Origin: Bacillota bacterium
GTDB lineage: Bacteria; Bacillota; Clostridia; Tissierellales; Peptoniphilaceae
Length of the DNA stretch: 33,758 bases
Assembly: GCA_023393815.1 (NCBI GenBank)
Contig: JAEXBU010000013.1
Location: forward strand, 1-33,758
Reading direction: 5' to 3'
Made by a program: the position numbers and the translations under genes. The notes beneath the pieces were generated by a model. The model had not been told where the DNA came from. It saw only the letters and a program-made list of their open reading frames with translations, and ran no database searches. Below, in pieces: positions 8,659 to 14,608 of this stretch; the first letter of the stretch is position 1; every line of letters starts with the position of its first letter.

Positions 8659-8684
8659 GCGTCGCCTAGCGGCGCTCTTTTTTT
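8659..8684 (+). terminator. Intrinsic terminator between yabR and tilS
   Basis: GCGTCGC-CTA-GCGGCGC forms a 7-bp GC-rich stem, followed by CTTTTTTT. Fourteen bases later the tilS GTG start begins, with the SD GGAGGA in between. Confidence 0.82.
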
Positions 8685-8698
8685 GAACGGAGGACGTT

Positions 8699-9982
8699 GT
8701 GCTGGAACTTTTCGAGGGCGTCGTAAAAGAAAATAGCCACATTCTCGTGGCTCTATCCGGCGGACCGGATTCCATGTACCTTCTCTATTTGCTGAAGAAT
8801 GCCAGAGACGAAATCCCCTTTGATTTGCAGGCGGCGCACCTACACCATGGATTGCGGGAGACGGCGGACCGGGATCTGGCCTTTGTAGAGAGGGTGTGCG
8901 ATGCGTGGGGCATTCCTCTGGTGACAAAACGGGTCGACGTCTCCGCCGTTGCGCGAGAAAAAAAATGCGGTACGGAAGAGGCGGGGCGCATCGTGCGCTA
9001 CGCTTTTTTCCGGCGACATAAGGCACCCGGCGGGTTAATCGCTCTGGCCCACCACCTGGACGATCAGGTGGAGACGATGCTTCTTCGATTGATTCGAGGA
9101 ACGGGGCTTCGGGGAATGGAAGGAATGAAAGTTCTGGAAGGGGATGTATTCCGGCCCCTGTTATCCATGACAAAGGACGAGATTTTAAGGGAATTGGAAA
9201 AAAACCGCATTCCCTACGTCGTCGACGAAACCAATTTGGAGACGACCTATTCCAGAAATCGAGTGCGATGGAACATCGTCCCGGAAGCGGAACGGATCAA
9301 TCCGGGATTTCAACGGGTAATGGAAAGTTTTTCCGCGATGGCGCGAGAAGACGAAGAGTGTTTAAGCCAAAGAAGCGTCGAGCTTTATGAGCGTTTGGCG
9401 AAAAAGAGACGAGGCGGCGTCCGATTGGACGAGGAAGTCTATGATGCGCCCGATGCCGTGCGCCGGCGCGTGTTTCGAAGAGCCATCGAACAAGTGAAGG
9501 GTTCGGTGAAAAACATCGGTTACGATCACATTCGTTCCATCGATGCGTTGCAAAAAGCCGAAACAGGCACAGGTATCGATTTGCCGGGCGTACGGGTAGA
9601 GCGCAGTTACGGTTGCGTGGCGTTTACGATAAAGGAGAGTCTGCAGAAGACGGAAGAGGAAGTGACCTTACAGGACGGTGTGGCCAATTTTTTGGGGCAC
9701 CGCTTCTATGTAGGCGACGGGGAAGAATTCGTCTATGTGAAGGATCCTACGGCGGTGCGGATCCGCACGCGGCGAGAAGGAGACGTCATTGCCCTGAAAG
9801 TAGGGCATAAAAAATTGAAAGATTTATTTATCGACGAAAAGATTGACCGCCAGCTGCGAGACAGCTGGCCCGTGGTTCTGGAAGGGGAACAGGTTATCTG
9901 GGTCGTCGGATTAAGAAAGGCTTATAGGCAGGAGGAAAAGACATGGCAGAAACTCGCGTGGATTCCATCGAAAAAGATGTAG
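8699..9982 (+). CDS. tilS: tRNA(Ile)-lysidine synthetase
   Basis: TilS attaches lysine to C34 of the CAU-anticodon isoleucine tRNA so that it reads AUA, an essential step. The 427-residue product has the PP-loop SGGPDS at 20-25, the following HLHHGLRE and RIVRYAFFRR segments, ALAHHLDDQVETMLLRLIRGTGLRGMEGM split over about 115-143, and a C-terminal TilS domain ending near VRIRTRREGDVI and KKLKDLFIDEKI. The start is GTG, fixed by SD GGAGGA 5 bases upstream. The gene runs 40 bases into hpt, in a different frame, so the hpt SD and start are inside tilS. Confidence 0.95.
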   Translation: MLELFEGVVKENSHILVALSGGPDSMYLLYLLKNARDEIPFDLQAAHLHHGLRETADRDLAFVERVCDAWGIPLVTKRVDVSAVAREKKCGTEEAGRIVRYAFFRRHKAPGGLIALAHHLDDQVETMLLRLIRGTGLRGMEGMKVLEGDVFRPLLSMTKDEILRELEKNRIPYVVDETNLETTYSRNRVRWNIVPEAERINPGFQRVMESFSAMAREDEECLSQRSVELYERLAKKRRGGVRLDEEVYDAPDAVRRRVFRRAIEQVKGSVKNIGYDHIRSIDALQKAETGTGIDLPGVRVERSYGCVAFTIKESLQKTEEEVTLQDGVANFLGHRFYVGDGEEFVYVKDPTAVRIRTRREGDVIALKVGHKKLKDLFIDEKIDRQLRDSWPVVLEGEQVIWVVGLRKAYRQEEKTWQKLAWIPSKKM

Positions 9983-10506
9983 AAGAAATTTTGGTTTCAA
10001 AAGAAGAGATACGATTGGCCGTTAGCCGTATCGGTCGGGCCATTACGGAAGATTTCCGCGGCGAAAGCCTAATCGTCATCGGCATTTTAAAGGGTGCCTT
10101 TGCCTTTATGGCAGATTTAATTCAAGCTATCGACTTACCTATGGAAATCGACTTTATGGATGTTTCTAGCTACGGCACGTCTACCACCTCCAGCGGGGAG
10201 GTGCGCATTTTAAAAGACCTGTCCACGACGGTGGAAGGGAAATCCGTTTTAATCGTAGAAGATATTGTGGATACGGGTCTTACGTTAAGCTACTTGACGA
10301 AAGTAATGGAAAGCCGCGGCGTGAAGAAAGTGGCCATCGCCACCTTGCTAACCAAGCCTTCGCGCAGGGAACGGGCGGTACAGGTCGACTATGTAGGCTA
10401 CGAAGTGGCGGATAAATTCGTCGTAGGTTACGGCATCGACTACGCGGAAAAATATAGAAATCTACCCTATATCGGCGTATTGAAGCCTGCTATTTACGAG
10501 AACTGA
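9943..10506 (+). CDS. hpt: Hypoxanthine phosphoribosyltransferase
   Basis: Hpt salvages hypoxanthine and guanine by joining them to PRPP. The 187-residue product shows KEEIRLAVSRIGRAIT, LIVIGILKGAFAFMADL, the flexible-loop DFMDVSSYG, and the PRPP-binding VLIVEDIVDTGLTLSYL, then DYVGYEVADKFVVGYGID. SD AGGAGGAAAA lies just before the ATG, within the tilS coding region, and the two genes overlap by 40 bases. tilS-hpt-ftsH is one of the best conserved gene orders of Bacillota. The product of prs, at the left edge of the window, is the co-substrate here. Confidence 0.96.
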   Translation: MAETRVDSIEKDVEEILVSKEEIRLAVSRIGRAITEDFRGESLIVIGILKGAFAFMADLIQAIDLPMEIDFMDVSSYGTSTTSSGEVRILKDLSTTVEGKSVLIVEDIVDTGLTLSYLTKVMESRGVKKVAIATLLTKPSRRERAVQVDYVGYEVADKFVVGYGIDYAEKYRNLPYIGVLKPAIYEN

Positions 10507-10518
10507 TTCCCGAAAATA

Positions 10519-10527
10519 TGGTATACT
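10519..10527 (+). promoter_or_regulatory. Extended -10 promoter for ftsH
   Basis: TG-G-TATACT lies 33 bases before the ftsH start, immediately after hpt. No convincing -35 is visible. Confidence 0.5.
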
Positions 10528-10544
10528 GACAAATACGATAGAAT

Positions 10545-10550
10545 AGGAGG
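10545..10550 (+). promoter_or_regulatory. Ribosome binding site that decides the ftsH start
   Basis: AGGAGG ends 3 bases before a TTG at 10554 (too close) and 9 bases before an in-frame TTG at 10560. The second spacing is workable and gives MNRKWSGVAFYIV, so I take 10560 as the start. Confidence 0.7.
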
Positions 10551-10559
10551 TTTTTGATA

Positions 10560-12467
10560 TTGAATAGAAAATGGAGCGGCGTCGCCTTTTATATAGTGCT
10601 TTTGGCTATGCTGATTTTCGGCATTTACTTTATCAATCCGTCTCAACGAACGACGGAGGAAATCAGCTATACCGACCTTGTAGAAGCGATTCAAGACAAG
10701 GACGTGAAGTCCCTCGACGTAAAAGGCTCGGAAGCTCTGGTTACGAAGAAAAACGGCGATGTGGTTCGGACGAACATTCCTCCCATCATCGGTGATGCTT
10801 TTTATACGAATTACCTGAAAGAGCCTATCGAAAAGGGCGACATCACCCTGTCTTCCACCCCGGTGAATACACAGGGGCCGTCCTTAACCAGTTTTTTGCC
10901 CACCTTTGTGGTCATGCTATTTATGGGTTATTTGTTCTTCAGCTTTATGAAGAGCCAACAGGGCGCCGGCGGACGCATGATGAACTTCGGAAAAAGCAAG
11001 GCGCGCGTGATGGAAGAAGACGAAGAGCAAAAGATCACCTTTCAGGATGTAGCGGGTTTGAAAGAAGAAAAGGAAGAACTCTCCGAAATCGTGGACTTTT
11101 TAAGGAGTCCGGGAAAGTTTGTCTCCATGGGTGCGCGGATTCCCAAAGGAGTCTTGCTCGTTGGTCCGCCGGGTACGGGGAAGACCTACCTGTCCAAGTC
11201 GGTGGCGGGCGAAGCCAAAGTGCCTTTTTATATAATGAGCGGTTCGGATTTCGTGGAAATGTATGTAGGTGTAGGCGCGAGCCGCGTACGCGATCTCTTT
11301 GAGACGGCGAAGAACAATGCGCCATGTATTATTTTCATCGACGAAATCGACGCAGTAGGGCGTCGGCGCGGCGCGGGTCTCGGCGGCGGACACGACGAAC
11401 GGGAACAAACCCTAAACCAACTTCTCGTAGAAATGGACGGTTTCGGCACCAACGAAGGGGTCATCGTAATGGCGGCCACCAACCGAGCCGATATTTTGGA
11501 TCCGGCGCTCTTGCGTCCCGGTCGCTTTGATCGCCAAATCTACGTAGGCCTTCCGGATGTGCGGGCACGGAAGGAAATTTTAGAGCTTCACGGAAAGAAA
11601 AAGCCCTTGGCCGACGACGTGGATATGTCGGTGGTGGCCAAGCGCACGGCGGGTTTCACGCCGGCGGATTTGGAGAATTTAATGAACGAGTCGGCTCTTT
11701 TGGCGGCACGTGCCAATCTCCGAAGGATTACTATGGCCATTGTCAACGAAGCGAGCATTAAAGTGGTGGCCGGTCCCGAAAAGACCAGTGCCGTCATGAA
11801 AGAAAAGGAGCGCAAGCTTACCGCCGTTCACGAAGCGGGCCACGCGGTAGTCTCTCGCCTCTTGCCCGGCTATGATTCCGTCCACATGATCACCATTATT
11901 CCCCGCGGACGGGCCGGCGGATTTACCGCTTTTTTGCCCGAGGACGACATTATGCACTTTACGACCAAGACAGAAATGCAAAACGAACTCGTGAGCCTTT
12001 TAGGGGGACGAGTGGCGGAAGACTTAGTTCTGGACGATATATCCACCGGGGCCTCCAACGATATCGAGCGGGCCACGAAGATCGCCCGCGAAATGGTTAC
12101 TACCTATGGGATGAGTGAAAAGATAGGAACCCTGACCTACGGAAGCGATTCCGATTCGGTTTTCGTTGCTCGAGACATGAGCCATACGAAAGATTATTCC
12201 GAAGAAGTGGCCGCCGAAATCGACGAGGAAATGCGCCGCTTTGTCGGGGAAGCTTATGCCAAGGCCAAAAGCCTCTTAAAGGAAAACATGGATACGCTTC
12301 TGCGGGTTTCCGATGCCCTCTTAGATAGAGAAACCATCAGCGGCAAAGAGTTTGAAGTCCTCTTTACGGGAGGGAACCTCGAGGAAGATCCTCTAGGAAC
12401 TGGCGAACGCATCGAAAAGGAAGAATTATCGGAAGAAGCCCACGAGGCATTGGAAGAAGGCAAATAG
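10560..12467 (+). CDS. ftsH: ATP-dependent zinc metalloprotease FtsH
   Basis: FtsH is a membrane-anchored hexameric AAA+ protease that degrades misfolded membrane proteins and short-lived regulators. With the TTG start at 10560 it has 635 residues. It has two membrane segments (about 6-26 and 103-125) flanking an extracytoplasmic domain, then the AAA module with Walker A GPPGTGKT at 202-209, Walker B CIIFIDEIDAVGRRRG, the second region of homology NRADILDPALLRPGRFD, and the protease domain with the zinc site HEAGH at 424-428. The third zinc ligand is the Asp in the conserved segment following LLGGRVAEDLV. The tail is acidic. A TTG start is less common and may keep synthesis low. A strong terminator follows. 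Confidence 0.97.
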   Translation: MNRKWSGVAFYIVLLAMLIFGIYFINPSQRTTEEISYTDLVEAIQDKDVKSLDVKGSEALVTKKNGDVVRTNIPPIIGDAFYTNYLKEPIEKGDITLSSTPVNTQGPSLTSFLPTFVVMLFMGYLFFSFMKSQQGAGGRMMNFGKSKARVMEEDEEQKITFQDVAGLKEEKEELSEIVDFLRSPGKFVSMGARIPKGVLLVGPPGTGKTYLSKSVAGEAKVPFYIMSGSDFVEMYVGVGASRVRDLFETAKNNAPCIIFIDEIDAVGRRRGAGLGGGHDEREQTLNQLLVEMDGFGTNEGVIVMAATNRADILDPALLRPGRFDRQIYVGLPDVRARKEILELHGKKKPLADDVDMSVVAKRTAGFTPADLENLMNESALLAARANLRRITMAIVNEASIKVVAGPEKTSAVMKEKERKLTAVHEAGHAVVSRLLPGYDSVHMITIIPRGRAGGFTAFLPEDDIMHFTTKTEMQNELVSLLGGRVAEDLVLDDISTGASNDIERATKIAREMVTTYGMSEKIGTLTYGSDSDSVFVARDMSHTKDYSEEVAAEIDEEMRRFVGEAYAKAKSLLKENMDTLLRVSDALLDRETISGKEFEVLFTGGNLEEDPLGTGERIEKEELSEEAHEALEEGK

Positions 12468-12471
12468 AGTA

Positions 12472-12504
12472 AAAGCATTCGGCTTGGTCCGGGTGCTTTT
12501 TTTG
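12472..12504 (+). terminator. Intrinsic terminator after ftsH
   Basis: AAAGCATTCGG and CCGGGTGCTTT pair over 11 bp (two G-T pairs) around a 6-base loop, followed by a T-run. It closes the housekeeping block. Confidence 0.88.
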
Positions 12505-12579
12505 CATCAGGGGTTTTCTATAGAGGAATAGAAGGGAGGTTGGATGTGTATTGTAAAATACGATGGATAGCCTTTTCCG

Positions 12580-12607
12580 TTGACAGGCCTTTTGGGAAAA
12601 GGATAAT
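12580..12607 (+). promoter_or_regulatory. Promoter of the MIP channel-arsM pair
   Basis: Perfect TTGACA at 12580-12585, a 16-base spacer and GATAAT at 12602-12607, 36 bases before the start codon. This is the best -35 in the window. I see no clear ArsR-type inverted repeat around it, so regulation cannot be read from the sequence. Confidence 0.7.
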
Positions 12608-12643
12608 CTTATAATATAGACTATCATTTTTAGAGGAGGCATT

Positions 12644-13468
12644 ATGAACGACATAGTAAAATCCGTGCCGAGGGAATGGATGCGCGCCGTTATGGGCGAG
12701 GGGATGGGCACCTTTCTTATGTGCTTTTTCGGCATCGGTGCCGTGGCTGTAGCGACCTTGTACGGTGCCTACACCGGCCCCTTTCAAGTGGGGATCATTT
12801 GGGGGCTAGCCATTGCCATCGGCATTTATGCCACGCGAAATTTGTCTGCCGCGCACTTTAATCCAGCGGTCACCTTAGCCATGTGCTTGAGCGGTCGCTG
12901 CGCGTGGAAAAACTTTCCCATTTACTTATGTGGTCAAATGATCGGTGCCATGTTCGCCGGCGTAGCTCTGTGGATTTTCTTTAAAGATAGCGTACAGGCG
13001 GCCCTTGTAGCCGACAATCTGACCATGGGCGTGGTGAGCGGCCCTTCGAGTATTTGGTGCGAAGTGTTCCCCAACACGGCGAAAGGCGTGATTCCTGCAG
13101 GTATCGCCGCGTTTGCCGAAGGTCTGGGCGTGTTTCTTTTGGTCATTATTATTTTCTCCATGACCGAAGGCTGCAACTTGGGGCGCCCGAGTGACGATAT
13201 CTTTCCTTTGTTTATCGGATTCACTGTGTCCTGCCTCATCGGAACCATCGGTCCTATGACCAACGCGGGTTTGAATCCCGCGAGGGACATTGGCCCCAGA
13301 ATCGTCGGATACTTAGTGGGATTTAAGAACGTGGCCTTTTCGACGGAGGTCTTTTTGGTATACACGCTTGCGCCGTGTGTGGGTAGCGCCTTGGCGGCTT
13401 TGGTCTTTACCAAGGCGATCGCCCCCTTACAACAATCGAAATCGAATGACAATTGTTGCTGCAAATAG
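12644..13468 (+). CDS. MIP-family channel of the glycerol-facilitator type with Cys-Cys-Cys tail
   Basis: This is a six-helix membrane channel of the aquaporin/glycerol-facilitator superfamily, 274 residues. The two half-helix motifs are visible: HFNPAVTLAM with NPA at 73-75, and NAGLNPARDIGPRI with NPA at 211-213. Asp215 right after Arg214 is typical of glycerol/metalloid-conducting members rather than strict water channels. The hydrophilic C-terminus ends SNDNCCCK, with three consecutive cysteines (271-273). It starts a two-gene unit with arsM, 9 bases apart. Aquaglyceroporins pass uncharged arsenite and methylated arsenic acids, and AqpS of Sinorhizobium exports arsenite from an ars operon, so an arsenic role is inferred from context. 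Direction of transport and substrate are not shown. SD GAGGAGG precedes the ATG. Confidence 0.93.
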   Translation: MNDIVKSVPREWMRAVMGEGMGTFLMCFFGIGAVAVATLYGAYTGPFQVGIIWGLAIAIGIYATRNLSAAHFNPAVTLAMCLSGRCAWKNFPIYLCGQMIGAMFAGVALWIFFKDSVQAALVADNLTMGVVSGPSSIWCEVFPNTAKGVIPAGIAAFAEGLGVFLLVIIIFSMTEGCNLGRPSDDIFPLFIGFTVSCLIGTIGPMTNAGLNPARDIGPRIVGYLVGFKNVAFSTEVFLVYTLAPCVGSALAALVFTKAIAPLQQSKSNDNCCCK

Positions 13469-13477
13469 GAGGTTTAA

Positions 13478-14530
13478 ATGGATATTCGCGAAGAAGTAAA
13501 AAAATATTACTCGGAAGTGACCGGCGAAAAAGAAGGGAAAATGGAAACAAATATCTGCTCTTGCGCTTTGGACGCTATGCCCGAGCATTTACAGGAAATC
13601 CGAGAACAGATCCCTGAAGAGATCGTGAAACGCTTTTACGGTTGCGGTTCACCGATTCCCGCAGCTCTGGAAGGCTGTACCGTCTTGGATCTAGGCTGTG
13701 GCACGGGACTGGACGTGTACATGGTGTCAAAACTCGTCGGCGAACAAGGCAAAGTCATCGGCATGGATATGAACGAAGATCAATTGGCCATCGCACGAGC
13801 CCATCGAGAAGAAATGGCGGAAAAATTCGGCTACGAAAAATCCAATGTTACCTTTGTGCAGGGCTATATCGAAGATTTGTCGGCCATAGAAGACGAGAGC
13901 ATCGACGTAGTTATTTCTAACTGTGTCATCAACTTGTCTCCCTATAAGGAAGCGGTTTTCAGTGAAATTTACCGCGTCCTTAAAAAAGGAGGAGAGTTAT
14001 ATTTCTCCGATATATTTGCCGATCGACGCATGCCGGAAGAATTGGAAAACCACCCGGTTCTTCGCGGGGAGTGCATGGGCGGTGCCATGTACGTGGAAGA
14101 TTTTCGTCGGCTTATGCGCAAAGTCGGTTGGGAGGATTTCCGTTACGTGTCTTCGACGGCGGCTGCCGTAGACAATCCGAAGATTGAAGCGCTGACGGGA
14201 AACATCGTCTTTACTTCTCGCACCATTCGTGCCATGAAATTGCCGGACTTTTTGGAAGATATTTGTGAACAATACGGCCAATTTGTCGTCTATAAGGGTG
14301 GCATTGCCGGAAACGAATTTTATCTGGATTTAGACGATCATCACCGATTCTATAAGGATTTGCCCGTTTCGGTGTGCGGCAACACTTGTGCCATGATTCA
14401 AGAAACGCGATTTGGAAAGTATTTCGACGTCTTCGGCGATCGATCGAAACACTTCGGCCCCTTCGAGGGGTGTTCTACGCCTCCTTCTGCCGATGTCGGA
14501 AGTGCCGACGGGGGAGGTTGCTGCTGTTAA
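13478..14530 (+). CDS. arsM: Arsenite S-adenosylmethionine methyltransferase ArsM
   Basis: ArsM adds methyl groups from SAM to As(III), giving methylated arsenicals that are volatile or more readily lost. The 350-residue product has the SAM-binding motif VLDLGCGTGLDVYM at 69-82 and the ArsM-specific surroundings YGCGSPIP (Cys56), SNCVINLSPYKEAV (Cys149) and RGECMGGAMY (Cys199), with Cys27/Cys29 at the N-terminus; spacings fit the four conserved catalytic/arsenic-binding cysteines of characterised ArsM. The C-terminal domain is present (YFDVFGDRSKHFG, Cys300 and Cys304). It ends GGGCCC with three consecutive cysteines (348-350). SD AGGAGG precedes the ATG; the gene follows the MIP channel by 9 bases and ends at a terminator. 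Confidence 0.94.
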   Translation: MDIREEVKKYYSEVTGEKEGKMETNICSCALDAMPEHLQEIREQIPEEIVKRFYGCGSPIPAALEGCTVLDLGCGTGLDVYMVSKLVGEQGKVIGMDMNEDQLAIARAHREEMAEKFGYEKSNVTFVQGYIEDLSAIEDESIDVVISNCVINLSPYKEAVFSEIYRVLKKGGELYFSDIFADRRMPEELENHPVLRGECMGGAMYVEDFRRLMRKVGWEDFRYVSSTAAAVDNPKIEALTGNIVFTSRTIRAMKLPDFLEDICEQYGQFVVYKGGIAGNEFYLDLDDHHRFYKDLPVSVCGNTCAMIQETRFGKYFDVFGDRSKHFGPFEGCSTPPSADVGSADGGGCCC

Positions 14531-14539
14531 CAGGTAAGG

Positions 14540-14563
14540 GAAGCCTACGGGGCTTCTTTTTTT
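14540..14563 (+). terminator. Intrinsic terminator after arsM
   Basis: GAAGCC and GGCTTC pair around a short TACGG loop, followed by a run of Ts. Confidence 0.8.
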
Positions 14564-14583
14564 GTGCAGTGAAATGCGGGCAT

Positions 14584-14604
14584 AAAAAAATCCCCTGTGG
14601 GGGA
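14584..14604 (-). terminator. Terminator of the M16C peptidase gene
   Basis: On the minus strand TCCCC-CACA-GGGGA (14604-14591) is followed by seven Ts. It lies 4 bases past the peptidase stop codon and back to back with the arsM terminator; it may work in both directions because the plus strand also has a T-run after it. Confidence 0.75.
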
Positions 14605-14608
14605 CTTT

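Noticed and set aside
10554..10559. TTG at 10554 as the ftsH start
   Set aside because: Only 3 bases from the SD; TTG at 10560 has usable spacing.
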